64,000 nt of DNA from Glycomyces tenuis DSM 44171 (GCF_000427885.1 NZ_ATYW01000016.1:62135-126134), one strand, 5' to 3'; numbered from the stretch's first letter, positions 8,801 to 18,211 are shown. The notes: generated by a model from the sequence alone, not told the origin. Translations and numbers: made by a program.

Positions 8801-9096
8801 TCAGGCTGCGGGAGCTCACCGCGCGGATCGCCGACCCGCTGGAGGCCTACGAGCTGGGCCGGCAGCTCCAGCCTCGGCTGCACGCGGCCCGGGGCGTCGA
8901 CCTGCTGCCGTTCTTCGAGCGGCTCGCCTCCTCGGGCGTCCCGAACGCCTGCGTGCTGGCGGCGGCCGCGATCCGCGGGCCGGGCTCCATGGCCGGTTGG
9001 ACGCCCGAGTGGCGCGAGCTCCTGCGGCGGCTGCGGGAGTACCCCGCTTCGGAGGTCTCGCGCCTGGCGCGCGGGGTGTACACCTCGAGTGAATAG
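5827..9096 (+). CDS. Large helical-repeat (HEAT-like) protein of unknown function
   Basis: About 1,090 residues, Ala/Leu/Arg-rich, built almost entirely of short amphipathic helix pairs with recurring patterns such as LGHEDPDVASAAVKTAAAL and VRRAAYKALRVRGRESLADRL in the first 200 residues. This fits a HEAT/armadillo-like solenoid; no enzymatic motif, signal peptide or membrane segment is visible. Starts at 5800 (TTG), 5827 (TTG) and 5851 (ATG) are in frame; 5827 is preferred because GGGAG lies five bases before it. Such solenoids usually act as protein-binding scaffolds. It stands alone between a terminator and the convergent chitinase gene, so context does not suggest a role. Confidence 0.8.
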   Translation: MSSQKLSTMDLLARVETMPVGARTRFLSAYAREHASEEGFAALLADLAGHSAFAAELSLFAARVSQHRGHVASLLGHEDPDVASAAVKTAAALGGLDDAIEAAVLDGARHVRRAAYKALRVRGRESLADRLLPQVRERFGDREAARLLTACGDATVAEALPELAYAVTAWATLARRHPRVFAEYAEHGLDELPPSHRAQWWAHHHRGIASAVESEPAAWLSLFERFWCATLTPVVSPLLPRLISADPDAAWRFALAPERESLTRTVGHHRGVLRRLADRDTATIAAFLRASPAVMLAQNLLMPRLAPSRRKAVLDACAENRRGRAARGQVWHLPKPLRHKTVRKRLSWRAIADDRALREDLRSYLPFAEVRDELVAAAERSSASERATAYEHLIRCAGLDGPEAVASMLRALDRLARDQDPVHVAALAALAKVPAHHWREAHLAALGDLTGAVLGSPWRSRTTNQAMLRLASRLLLVGMDHGRPAFAGFGYEWLERVAAESGSRDVADALRALPRPTAMELCRRLAPIMSGQAEVGRFKLALVFAEALGRRAGGLPELCALLREAAGSADTDTAKRAASALAAADREAAAELIEADPAMAAVPAVFGRLVRDRVDVLAAWLAAPGDGVSALLRPIGRSFTRRWPPAVREAYVDSLASLARDGRRSSRERAMAVRAMSRVAGLEVGELEGFLGGGDPASSTSALAALDAARPFERAWELLAEHAAGPDAFVAGVGLARLSRRMRPEFLAERLAPMLESEQLAARKQGVRLMLEHRVPGADETVRRMWDDETLPDGVREAITAGLVHRFDRPWAGRIVKGSLEFGADVATPALAPAPFAVAPRHREEYADLIADAVESGDERLLEATMNGVGRWAPYSARVKEALIALASNLDATANWGGGMFALRNLAVDSGDWEPLMEAVRRLRSDERVEPNATAERDLPVRQRLERLIGLLIPRYRHTALDFVPDALIDLLPVDLGTRLLFVTVPWDADGVRLRELTARIADPLEAYELGRQLQPRLHAARGVDLLPFFERLASSGVPNACVLAAAAIRGPGSMAGWTPEWRELLRRLREYPASEVSRLARGVYTSSE

Positions 9097-9100
9097 AGGT

Positions 9101-9135
9101 GCGGCGGGCGGCCCCGAGGCTGGGCCGCCCGCCGC
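9101..9135. terminator. Bidirectional terminator hairpin
   Basis: A perfect 14-bp stem (GCGGCGGGCGGCCC with its complement) and 7-base loop lies four bases after the helical-repeat gene and 25 bases after the convergent chitinase stop, so it can serve both. Confidence 0.8.
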
Positions 9136-9160
9136 GTTGAGAGCAGCGCTTCAGGTCGTG

Positions 9161-10612
<1,452 letters not shown>

Positions 10613-10643
10613 TTCGTCCTCCCAAAAGTAAAGAGAGTTAATT

Positions 10644-10659
10644 GATAAGTATCTTTATC
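10644..10659. promoter_or_regulatory. A+T-rich inverted repeat upstream of the chitinase
   Basis: GATAAGTATCTTTATC has GATAA/TTATC arms and lies 32-47 bases before the chitinase start inside an A+T-rich island unusual for this DNA. It probably overlaps the chitinase promoter and may bind a regulator. The streptomycete chitinase direct repeats (TGGTCTAGACCA-like) are not seen. Confidence 0.45.
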
Positions 10660-10817
10660 TTTATGGCTGCGGCCTGGGAAGTCAAGCCTCCGGGGAGAAA
10701 AAGTTCAGAGGCCGCCAATGTCGCGATTCGGCAAACGCGTTCGCGCCCGGCGGGGGCGGTCGGCCTCGGAGGGCTTGCACGGCATGGCTATCGTGTAGGC
10801 GAAGGCAGGCAGGGCCA

Positions 10818-10849
10818 GAGGGGCGGACCGGGGAACCGGTCCGCCCCTC
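10818..10849. terminator. Terminator hairpin downstream of the CorA gene
   Basis: A perfect 14-bp stem (GAGGGGCGGACCGG with its complement) capped by a GGAA tetraloop lies 51 bases past the CorA stop on the minus strand. The 10660-10817 stretch between it and the chitinase promoter holds no convincing gene. Confidence 0.75.
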
Positions 10850-10899
10850 ATCTTCTCGCCTTGGGGCGCAACGGCTTCACTGCCCGCTCGCAGATGGGG

Positions 10900-11859
10900 T
10901 CAGAGCCAGCCGTTGCGTTTGAAGCCGCGGTACAGCGACAGGCACACCGTCGCCATGACCGCCAGCACCAGCGGGTAGCCGAACACCCAGTGCAGCTCGG
11001 GCATGTGGTCGAAGTTCATGCCGTAGATCCCCGCGATCGCCGTGGGCACCACCGCGATCGCTCCCCAGGCCGAGATCTTGCGCATGTCCTCGTTCTGCCA
11101 CGTCCCGATCTGTCCCTGGTGGGCGGTCAGCACGGTCGTCAAGAGGTTCATGCACGAGTCGACTTCGCCGTCGACGCGCAGCAACCGCCCGGCGACGTCC
11201 CTCATGTACGACGGCGAGAACACCGGCGAGGCGGCGCGGCGCCGCCTGAGCCGCTGCGCGAACGGGATCAAGGGCCTGACCGCGTTCTGGAACTCGAGCG
11301 TCTCGCGGATGAGCGAGTAGATCCGCTCGATGAGGTCGCGCCTGCCTCCGGAGAAGACCGCCCGCTCGAGGCTCTCGATCTCGTCCGACAGCGACTCCAG
11401 CGCGGAGGCGTAGTCCTCGACGACGCGGTCGAGCAGCGCGTACACGATCGCCGGGACGCCGTCGGAGCGCAGGCGGTCCTCGGCGGCGATGCGCCCGCGC
11501 ACGGCCGGCACCGGGTCCGCCTCGCCGCGGCTCACCGTCACCAGCGAGCGGCCGTCGGTGTAGAGCACGAGGACACCGGTCTCCACCTGCCGTGTGTCCT
11601 GTATGTACCAGAGCGTCTTGACCACGAGCATGACCGTGTCGCCGACCCGCTCCACCTTGGGGTGCCCGCGGCTCTCGGAGCCGAAGCGCTTCAGGCCGAG
11701 CGCGTCGAGGACGCCCGCGAGCTCGACCGCGTCCCGTCCGTCGAGTTCCGCCCACAGATGCCGGTCGCGGCCGAGCTCCGCGGCGGCGCGGCCGATCGCG
11801 GCCGGATCGCCGTCGTGCCGCTCCAGGCCGCCGGGGGCGGTCACCGAGTAGCCGACCAT
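10900..11859 (-). CDS. CorA-family divalent metal ion channel
   Basis: A 319-residue protein of normal CorA length: a large cytoplasmic helical domain, then two C-terminal membrane helices with the YGMNF signature at the end of the first (about residue 280) and a basic FKRNGWL tail. It should be a pentameric Mg2+ (or Co2+/Ni2+) uptake channel. ATG at 11859 is preferred over the GTG two codons upstream because GGAGG then sits five bases before it. It follows glnE by 33 bases on the same strand and may be transcribed with it. Confidence 0.92.
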   Translation of the reverse strand: MVGYSVTAPGGLERHDGDPAAIGRAAAELGRDRHLWAELDGRDAVELAGVLDALGLKRFGSESRGHPKVERVGDTVMLVVKTLWYIQDTRQVETGVLVLYTDGRSLVTVSRGEADPVPAVRGRIAAEDRLRSDGVPAIVYALLDRVVEDYASALESLSDEIESLERAVFSGGRRDLIERIYSLIRETLEFQNAVRPLIPFAQRLRRRRAASPVFSPSYMRDVAGRLLRVDGEVDSCMNLLTTVLTAHQGQIGTWQNEDMRKISAWGAIAVVPTAIAGIYGMNFDHMPELHWVFGYPLVLAVMATVCLSLYRGFKRNGWL

Positions 11860-11892
11860 GCTCACCTCCCGCGCTCCCGAGTCTATGTCCCT

Positions 11893-14493
11893 CTAGGTCG
11901 GGCCGTAGACGATCCGGTGGGCCGCCTCGTGCGCGAGCCTGGTCAAGCGCCGGTAGTGGTTGAGGAACTCCTGGGTGTCCGAGCCGAAGCCGAGCGTCTG
12001 CGCCAGGGCGGTGAGCTCCGGGCCCGAGCGCGGGAGCTCGTCGCGCGGCACGCCGCGCGCCAGCGTCATGTCGTTGCGCACCCGCGAGACGAACTCCCAG
12101 GCCGCGCGCAGGTCCTCCAGGGAGGTGGTGTCGAGGTGCCCGGCCGCGGCGGCGGCCTCTAGGGCCGGGACGGTGCGGGTGGTGCGCATGAGCGGCTCGT
12201 CGCCGTGCTCGAGCTGGAGCAGCTGCGCGGCCCACTCGATGTCGACCAGGCCGCCGCGACCGAGTTTGGTGTGCCCGTTGGGGTCGGCGCCTCTGGGAAG
12301 GCGCTCGGAGTCGACGCGGGCCTTGACGCGGCGGAACTCGATCCGCTCGGCCTCGCTCAGCCCGCCGGGCCGGTAGCGGACGGCGTCGGCCGCCTCGGCC
12401 CACTGGTCGAGCAGGCCCTGGTCGCCCGCGACGGCTCGGGCCCGCAGCAGCGCCTGGCGCTCCCACAACCGCGCCCGGTCGGAGTAGTACCGCTCGTAGG
12501 CGGCCAGGCTCGGCACGATGGGGCCGCCCTTGCCCTCGGGGCGCAGGCCGAGGTCGATCTCGAGGGGCGGGTCGGCGGTCGGGGCGGCCAGGAGGCTCTT
12601 CACCGCCTCGACGATCCGCCCGGCGGCCTTGCGCTGGGCGTCGCCCTCGCCGTTGTGGATGAAGACGACGTCGGCGTCGGAGCCGAATCCGGTCTCCCTG
12701 CCGCCCAGGCGTCCCATGCCGATGATCGCGATCGGCGGGGCGTCGGGCACGTCGCGGGAGGCGACGGCGAGCGTGGCGTCCAGGACGGCGTCGACGAGGT
12801 CGGACAGGGCCAGGCCCACCTGCTGGTCGTCGAGGAGGCCGAGCAGGTCGGCGGCGGCGATGCGGATGAGCTCGCGACGGCGGATCGCCCGGACCGCGGC
12901 CACGGCGTCGGTCGCGTCGACGTGCCGCGCGACGGCCTGGCGCATCCCCGCGGCGAGGCCGTCGCGGCTCTTCGGCTCCAGGTCGGCGTTGTCCGAGAGG
13001 AACCGCAGCGACTGCGGTACGTGCAGCAGGAGGGCGGTGAAGTAGCGGGAGGTGCCCAGCAGGCGGGCGAGCCGGACGGCGGCCGGTCCCCCGTCGCGCA
13101 GCAGCCGCAGGTACCAGGGGGTGGAGCCGAGCTTGTCGGAGACCTGCCGGTAGGCCAGCAGGCCGCGGTCGGGCTCGGGCGAGTCGGCGAGCTCGTGCAG
13201 CACGACCGGCAGCAGGGCGCGCTGGACGGTGGCGGTGCGGCCGATCCCGGCGGTCAGCCTGCGGATGTGGGTCAGGGCGCTGTCCGGGTCGGCGAAGCCG
13301 AGGACGGCCAGGCGCGAGGCGGCCTCGGACTCGGTCATGCGCAGCTCGGCGGTGGACACGCGGGTGACGGCGTCGAGCAGCGGCCGGTACAGCAGCTTCT
13401 CGTGCAGGCGCCGCGCGGTGGCGGCGTGGGCGCGCCAGGCGGCCAGGAAGCCCTCGTCGGTGGTGTAGCCGAGGGTGCGGGCGAGCTGGTGGAGCGGCTC
13501 GCCGCCCTCGGGCACGCGGTGGGTGCGCAGCAGCCGCTGGAGCTGGAGCCGGTGCTCGACGGTGCGCAGGAAGACATAGGTGTCGGTGAGCTCCTCGCCG
13601 TCGCGGCGGGCGAGGTAGCCGCCCGCGACGAGCACCTCGAGGGCCTCCAGCGTGGACCGCACCCGCAGCGACGGGTCGCCGCGGCCGTGGACGAGCTGGA
13701 GCAGCTGCACGGCGAACTCGATGTCCCGCAGGCCGCCGGGGCCGAGCTTGATCTCGTACTTGCGTTCGGCGCGCGGCACCGAGTCGGCGACCTTGCGGCG
13801 CATGTCGCGGATGTCCTCGACCACGCCGGGCCGGTTCGCGGCGTCCCAGATCAGCGGCTGGACGGCGGCGAGCCAGTCGAGGCCGAGCCGCAGGTCGCCG
13901 GCGGCGGGCCTGGCCTTGAGCAGCGCCTGGAACTCCCAGGTGCGGGCCCAGTCGCGCAGGTAGCTCAGGTACGAGTCGACGGTGCGCACCAGGGCGCCGT
14001 GGCGGCCCTCGGGCCGCAGCCCGGCGTCGACCGGCCAGGTGGCGGGGCCGACGATCTGGATCATGCGGGCCGCCTGCCGCGTGGCGAGGTCGAGGTCGCC
14101 TTCGGCGACGAACACGACGTCGACGTCCGAGACGTAGTTGAGCTCTTCGGCGCCGGTCTTGCCCATCGCGATGACCGCCAGGCCGGTCTCGCCGGGGACT
14201 TCGGCGCGGGCGAGCTCCAGGCCGCGGGCGAGGACGGCGTCGGCCAGGCGGGTGAGCGCGTCGGAGGTGGCGGGCAGGCGGGCCTCGCCGGTGAGGTCGG
14301 CGGCGCTGATGCGCAGCAGGTTCGCCTTCCACGCGGCGTTCAATCCGCCCGCGCCGGCGGCGCGGACGCGGGCGAGGCCGGTCTCCTCGTCCTCGGTCAG
14401 GGCGGTCTCGACGTCGGGGTGTGCGCGCAGGAAGTCGGCCAGGGCGTTGCTGGCCTCGACCACCGCCTGGCGCGCCTCGTCGAGCTCAGGCAT
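11893..14493 (-). CDS. glnE: Bifunctional glutamine synthetase adenylyltransferase/deadenylylase, short N-terminus
   Basis: GlnE adds and removes AMP on a tyrosine of glutamine synthetase according to nitrogen status. Both nucleotidyltransferase motifs are intact: the deadenylylase copy AMGKTGAEELNYVSDVDV near residues 108-127 and the adenylylase copy GMGRLGGRETGFGSDADV near 590-608. The protein is 866 residues, while mycobacterial GlnE is about 990; roughly 100 N-terminal residues are absent, and no longer start is available because the amidotransferase gene ends 8 bases inside this gene. The N-terminus therefore seems genuinely short. It is co-transcribed with glutamine synthetase and the amidotransferase. 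Confidence 0.93.
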   Translation of the reverse strand: MPELDEARQAVVEASNALADFLRAHPDVETALTEDEETGLARVRAAGAGGLNAAWKANLLRISAADLTGEARLPATSDALTRLADAVLARGLELARAEVPGETGLAVIAMGKTGAEELNYVSDVDVVFVAEGDLDLATRQAARMIQIVGPATWPVDAGLRPEGRHGALVRTVDSYLSYLRDWARTWEFQALLKARPAAGDLRLGLDWLAAVQPLIWDAANRPGVVEDIRDMRRKVADSVPRAERKYEIKLGPGGLRDIEFAVQLLQLVHGRGDPSLRVRSTLEALEVLVAGGYLARRDGEELTDTYVFLRTVEHRLQLQRLLRTHRVPEGGEPLHQLARTLGYTTDEGFLAAWRAHAATARRLHEKLLYRPLLDAVTRVSTAELRMTESEAASRLAVLGFADPDSALTHIRRLTAGIGRTATVQRALLPVVLHELADSPEPDRGLLAYRQVSDKLGSTPWYLRLLRDGGPAAVRLARLLGTSRYFTALLLHVPQSLRFLSDNADLEPKSRDGLAAGMRQAVARHVDATDAVAAVRAIRRRELIRIAAADLLGLLDDQQVGLALSDLVDAVLDATLAVASRDVPDAPPIAIIGMGRLGGRETGFGSDADVVFIHNGEGDAQRKAAGRIVEAVKSLLAAPTADPPLEIDLGLRPEGKGGPIVPSLAAYERYYSDRARLWERQALLRARAVAGDQGLLDQWAEAADAVRYRPGGLSEAERIEFRRVKARVDSERLPRGADPNGHTKLGRGGLVDIEWAAQLLQLEHGDEPLMRTTRTVPALEAAAAAGHLDTTSLEDLRAAWEFVSRVRNDMTLARGVPRDELPRSGPELTALAQTLGFGSDTQEFLNHYRRLTRLAHEAAHRIVYGPT

Positions 14494-15169
14494 CGACCAC
14501 CGGCAGGGCTCGGCGCTCCCCGGCGGCGACGCGGGCGAAGCGCTGGAGGATCGGACGCCACGTCTCGACGATGTGCTCGTCGACGTCGGCGACCTTGGCG
14601 AGCGCGGCCTCGTCGAAGGCGCTGAAGCCGGCGAGCTGGTCCGCGGTGAACTCGAAGTGGGACTGGACGCCCCAGGCGGCCGCGCGGACGCGGAACACCT
14701 CCAGGGCCCCGTACGGGGAGGCCGCCAGGAGCGTGGCCTCCTCGGGGAGGCTCACCAGCCGGTTGGCGCTCCAGGAGATCACGTCGATGGTCATGGGCGC
14801 GGGCCCGAACAGGAGGTCCTGCCCGGCGGCGTCGCGTTTGGCGAGCATCCTGGGCCCGGCCGGGTCGTCGGAGGGCTCGACCGAGCCGCCGAAGGCGGCG
14901 GCGAGCATCTGCGCCGCCGAGCACAGCGCCAGGGTCGGGGTGGAGTCGGCGACCGCGCATTCGAGGAGGCCGGTCAGCTCCTCGGCCCACTCGCGGCTGC
15001 GGGTGCCGCCGAGCGCGATGAGCGCCTCGTGGCCGCCGGGGGTGCGGGGGACGGCGTCTCCGGCGTGCGGGCGCACCACGTCCAGTTCCATTCCCGCCTC
15101 GGCGAGCCACCCCGCGGCGCGTCCGATGCCAAGTTTCGGGTCGTTCTCGATGACGAGTGCAGTGGTCAC
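14486..15169 (-). CDS. Class I glutamine amidotransferase-like protein
   Basis: 227 residues with the class I GATase fold. The nucleophile elbow is LALCSAAQMLAAAFGG (Cys about residue 83) and the His-x-Glu pair is in GVQSHFEFT, so the Cys-His-Glu triad is complete. The sequence is close to the stand-alone GuaA-like amidotransferases, not to a defined biosynthetic subunit; the acceptor of the ammonia is unknown. GTG at 15169 starts 17 bases after the glutamine synthetase stop, and its own stop overlaps the glnE start by 8 bases, so it is translationally coupled within a glutamine-metabolism operon. Confidence 0.85.
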   Translation of the reverse strand: MTTALVIENDPKLGIGRAAGWLAEAGMELDVVRPHAGDAVPRTPGGHEALIALGGTRSREWAEELTGLLECAVADSTPTLALCSAAQMLAAAFGGSVEPSDDPAGPRMLAKRDAAGQDLLFGPAPMTIDVISWSANRLVSLPEEATLLAASPYGALEVFRVRAAAWGVQSHFEFTADQLAGFSAFDEAALAKVADVDEHIVETWRPILQRFARVAAGERRALPVVDA

Positions 15170-15186
15170 GGTCTCATGCTAATCGG

Positions 15187-16536
15187 TCACAGATTGATGT
15201 ATCGACGGCGTTCGAAGGCGGTGACCTGTGTGCGGTAGTCCTCCCACTCGCTGCGCTTGTTCTTCAGGAAGTAGTCGAAGACGTGCTCGCCGAGGACTTC
15301 GGGGACCAACTCGGAGGACTCCATCACGTCGAGGGCCTCGTTCAGCGAGGAGGGCAGCGGCTGGTAGCCGGCGGCGACGCGCTCGGCGTTGGTGAGGGCC
15401 GAGACGTCGTCCTCGGTGCCCGGGGGCAGCTCGTAGCCCTCTTCGATGCCCTTGAGCCCGGCGCCGAGCATGACCGCGTAGGCCAGGTACGGGTTCGCCG
15501 CCGAGTCCAGCGAGCGGATCTCGACGCGCGCCGAGTTCGGCTTGCCGTAGACGGGGACGCGCACCAGCGCGGAGCGGTTGGCCTTGCCCCACGAGACGTA
15601 GGAGGGCGCCTCGGAGATCTGGCCCGGCTGCGGCCGGGAGTAGAGGCGCTTGTAGGAGTTGACCCACTGGCAGGTGATCGCGGTGAACTCGGGCGCGTGG
15701 CGCAGGAGCCCGGCGATGAAGGCCTTGGCGGTCTTGGACAGCCGCTGCTCGTCGCCCGGGTCGTGGAAGGCGTTGTCCTCGCCTTCGAACAGCGACAGGT
15801 GGCTGTGCATGCCCGAGCCGGGCTGGGCGCTGAACGGCTTGGGCATGAACGAGGCCGTGACGCCGGAGGTCAGGGCGACCTCCTTGACGATGTGCCTGAA
15901 GGTCATGATGTTGTCGGCCGTGGCCAGCGCGTCGGCGTAGCGCAGGTCGATCTCCTGCTGGCCGGGGGCGACCTCGTGGTGGCTGTACTCCACGGAGATG
16001 CCGACCCGCTCGAGCGCGAGGATCGCCTGGCGGCGGAAGTCGCGGGCGACCGAGTGCGTGGTGTGGTCGAAGTAGCCGCCCTCGTCCACCGGCGTCGGGT
16101 CCGAGCCGTCCTCGGGGATGTCCGAGAGCAGGAAGAACTCGATCTCGGGGTGGACGTAGAAGGTGAAGCCGCGGTCGGCCGCCTTCGACAGTGACCGGCG
16201 CAGCACGTGCCGCGGGTCGGCCCACGAGGGAGCGCCCTCGGGCGTGAGGATGTCGCAGAACATCCGCGCCGACTCCCCGATCCCCCGGCCTTCGAAGGGG
16301 AAGACCTGGAAGGTGGTCGGGTCGGGCATGGCGACCATGTCCGATTCGTAGACGCGCGCGAAGCCCTCGATCGCCGAGCCGTCGAATCCGATGCCCTCCT
16401 CGAAGGCGGACTCGAGTTCGGCGGGGGCGACGCTCACCGACTTCAGCGTGCCGAGCACGTCGGTGAACCACAGCCGGACGAACCGGATGTCGCGCTCTTC
16501 GAGCGTGCGGAGCACGAACTCCTTCTGCCGTTCCAT
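15187..16536 (-). CDS. glnA2: Type I glutamine synthetase, GlnA2-like
   Basis: 449 residues. GSI landmarks are present: FDGSAIEGFARVYESDM, the metal-binding HPEIEFFLL and SHHEVAPGQQEID, the ATP-site FMPKPF, then SGMHSHLSLF and RVEIRS. ATG at 16536 has GAGGAAGGG upstream. In adenylylated GSI-beta enzymes a NLYDLPP tyrosine loop occurs near residue 400; the corresponding place here reads DDVSALT, so the usual adenylylation tyrosine seems absent although glnE is two genes downstream. This matches the mycobacterial/streptomycete glnA2-glnE arrangement, where GlnE acts on the separate GlnA1. It may act in glutamine or polyamine metabolism. Confidence 0.9.
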   Translation of the reverse strand: MERQKEFVLRTLEERDIRFVRLWFTDVLGTLKSVSVAPAELESAFEEGIGFDGSAIEGFARVYESDMVAMPDPTTFQVFPFEGRGIGESARMFCDILTPEGAPSWADPRHVLRRSLSKAADRGFTFYVHPEIEFFLLSDIPEDGSDPTPVDEGGYFDHTTHSVARDFRRQAILALERVGISVEYSHHEVAPGQQEIDLRYADALATADNIMTFRHIVKEVALTSGVTASFMPKPFSAQPGSGMHSHLSLFEGEDNAFHDPGDEQRLSKTAKAFIAGLLRHAPEFTAITCQWVNSYKRLYSRPQPGQISEAPSYVSWGKANRSALVRVPVYGKPNSARVEIRSLDSAANPYLAYAVMLGAGLKGIEEGYELPPGTEDDVSALTNAERVAAGYQPLPSSLNEALDVMESSELVPEVLGEHVFDYFLKNKRSEWEDYRTQVTAFERRRYINL

Positions 16537-16581
16537 GGTGCCCTTCCTCTCGGTCCTGGGGCTCCAGTGTCTCACTTGATT

Positions 16582-16597
16582 GTGTCCCCGACGTTAA
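16582..16597 (-). promoter_or_regulatory. Weak GlnR-box-like site before glutamine synthetase
   Basis: On the minus strand TTAAC, six bases, then GACAC resembles the actinobacterial GlnR pattern (gTnAC-N6-GaAAc) with two mismatches, about 45 bases before the glnA2-like start. It is suggestive only. Confidence 0.25.
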
Positions 16598-16664
16598 CCG
16601 GACATGGCGGCGTCCGCGACCCCGCTCCGCGAATCGGGCGGTGCGGCCCGCGGGCTGGGAGCGG

Positions 16665-16670
16665 TACATT
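16665..16670 (+). promoter_or_regulatory. -10 hexamer for a leaderless MOSC transcript
   Basis: TACATT ends seven bases before the ATG at 16678. Transcription should begin at or next to the A of the start codon; no ribosome-binding site is present. Confidence 0.5.
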
Positions 16671-16677
16671 CGTGGAC

Positions 16678-17379
16678 ATGTTCTCAGGTTCGGTGACGAA
16701 GATGTGGCGCTGGCCGGTCAAGGGCCTCCGCGGCGAGACGGTGCGATCGGCCGAGATCGGCCCGCACGGCATGACCGGCGACCGGGTGCTCAAGGTGTTC
16801 AAGACCGGCACCGACGACGACATCTGGGCCGGAGGGCACCCCAGGATGCTGGAGTGGGAGGCCGCCTGGCCGGCCCAGTGCGGCTGCGCCGACGGCGTCG
16901 GGGACGCCCCGGTCGTCTACGAGCCCGGCGGGGCCGCGTGGGCGGCGGACGACCCGGGGCTCGGCGCGGCGATGGCGGACGACCTCGGCGAGGAGGCGCT
17001 GGACCTGCGGAAGACCGACACGGGGACGAGCGGGCGCGTCCTGGTCGTCTTCGAGGCGAGCCTGAAGCGGCTGTCCGAGGAGATGGGCCGCGAGATCGAG
17101 CCCGAGCGGTTCCGGCCGAACGTGATGATCGAGGCCGACCTCGATCCGTACGCCGAGGCGCGGTTCGAGCGGGGCATGCCGATCAGCCTCGGCGGCAATG
17201 CCTTCGTGGTGCACAAGCCGTGCGAGCGCTGCGTCCTGCCCAGCTGGGACCCCCGCGGGCGGGAGCGCGACAAAGAGCTGCACAAACACATCGTCCGAGG
17301 GCTCGGCAACCACTTCGGCGTCTACCTCAAGACCCCCGAGACCGTGAGCATCGGCGTCGGCGACGAGGTCGGCGGCTGA
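16678..17379 (+). CDS. MOSC-domain protein (YcbX/mARC-like)
   Basis: 233 residues. The N-terminal beta region (MWRWPVKGLRGETV) is the MOSC_N type and the C-terminal MOSC domain carries KPCERCVLPSWDPRGRERDK, where the Cys in ERC is the conserved residue thought to bind sulfur or the molybdenum cofactor. YcbX/mARC proteins reduce N-hydroxylated compounds with a Moco; an electron partner is not visible nearby. ATG at 16678 is preferred, with a GTG two codons upstream possible. The gene is transcribed away from glutamine synthetase and ends in a strong hairpin. Confidence 0.85.
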   Translation: MFSGSVTKMWRWPVKGLRGETVRSAEIGPHGMTGDRVLKVFKTGTDDDIWAGGHPRMLEWEAAWPAQCGCADGVGDAPVVYEPGGAAWAADDPGLGAAMADDLGEEALDLRKTDTGTSGRVLVVFEASLKRLSEEMGREIEPERFRPNVMIEADLDPYAEARFERGMPISLGGNAFVVHKPCERCVLPSWDPRGRERDKELHKHIVRGLGNHFGVYLKTPETVSIGVGDEVGG

Positions 17380-17388
17380 GGAGTGGAC

Positions 17389-17419
17389 GCCCTGAGCCGG
17401 GGATCGGTCGGCTCAGGGC
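17389..17419. terminator. Bidirectional terminator hairpin
   Basis: A perfect 11-bp stem (GCCCTGAGCCG with its complement) and 9-base loop begins ten bases after the MOSC stop; the convergent HAD gene ends at 17501. Confidence 0.7.
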
Positions 17420-17500
17420 GCATATTCAGCTTATGCCGCCGGGGCGACAAGATCGGTACACCGTCAGTGGGATTTGCTTCGAGTTGCGGTGCAACCGTTC

Positions 17501-18190
17501 TCAAGCGAGCCGGTCGGCGACCCAGCGGCGGATGAAGGGGTACAGCTCCTGAAGCGTCGCCCCCGAGGCGTCGGCCCGCGGCCAAGGCCGTCCGAAGTGG
17601 TCGATGTAGGCCGTGGCGCAGCCGTGCTCGGCGGCCGGGGCCAGGTCGTTGCGGGGGATGTCGCCGATGCTCAGCAGCGAGGACGCCTCGCGCCCGTCCA
17701 GGAGGCCCTCGAGGATCGGGCCGAGCCCGGCGGGTTTGGCCGCGTCGCCGATGACCTGGTCGAACAGGCCGTCGAGCTTGATGTGGGCGAGGATCGAGTC
17801 CAAGCCGTCGAGCGGCGCGTTGGTGACCAGGGCGGTCCGGACGCCGCCCGGCAGGCCCCACAGGAGCTCCCTGAGCCCTTCGGGGGCGGACAGCTCGAAC
17901 TCGCCCGCGGCCATCCCGGCGCGGGCGGCGAGGTAGGCGGGCAGGCGGACGTCTTCGCCGAGGCCGTACTCGCCGGCGAGCCGGCGCACGGCGTTGTACG
18001 GGTCGAGGGCGTCGAAGGTGGAGGCGGTGGTGGGTCTGCCCTTGCAGAAGGCGTCGTGGGCGGTGAGGAAGGCGCGCTCGTCGTCGGCGCCGAGGGCGGA
18101 CGCGACGCGGCGGGCGTAGGCGTAGGCGGGCTCGTCGCCGAGGCAGACGGTGCCGTCGAAGTCGAAGAGCAGGATCACATCAGAGGTCAC
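17501..18190 (-). CDS. HAD-superfamily hydrolase
   Basis: 229 residues, typical of class I cap HAD phosphatases. Motif I is LLFDFDGTV with both nucleophile and acid/base Asp, motif II is ALVTNA, and motif IV is SIGDIPRND. It should dephosphorylate a small phosphorylated metabolite; the substrate is unknown. GTG at 18190 places motif I at residue 9 as usual; upstream in-frame starts would add residues rich in Ala/Ser from the hairpin-containing gap and are unlikely. It follows panB with a hairpin between, so any readthrough is attenuated. Confidence 0.82.
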   Translation of the reverse strand: MTSDVILLFDFDGTVCLGDEPAYAYARRVASALGADDERAFLTAHDAFCKGRPTTASTFDALDPYNAVRRLAGEYGLGEDVRLPAYLAARAGMAAGEFELSAPEGLRELLWGLPGGVRTALVTNAPLDGLDSILAHIKLDGLFDQVIGDAAKPAGLGPILEGLLDGREASSLLSIGDIPRNDLAPAAEHGCATAYIDHFGRPWPRADASGATLQELYPFIRRWVADRLA

Positions 18191-18211
18191 GTGCGCAAAC
18201 CCTACGCGAAA

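Noticed and set aside
10644-10659. Streptomycete-type chitinase direct repeat
   Set aside because: The characteristic 12-bp repeats are absent; only an A+T-rich inverted repeat is present.
12205-14625. Long open frame on the plus strand opposite glnE (about 800 codons)
   Set aside because: It is the G+C-driven shadow of glnE: composition is Gly/Val/Glu/Gln-rich without any family motif, while the minus-strand frame has both GlnE catalytic motifs.
16582-16597. Functional GlnR box before glutamine synthetase
   Set aside because: Listed only at low confidence: two mismatches to the consensus, and glnA2 is not a standard GlnR target.
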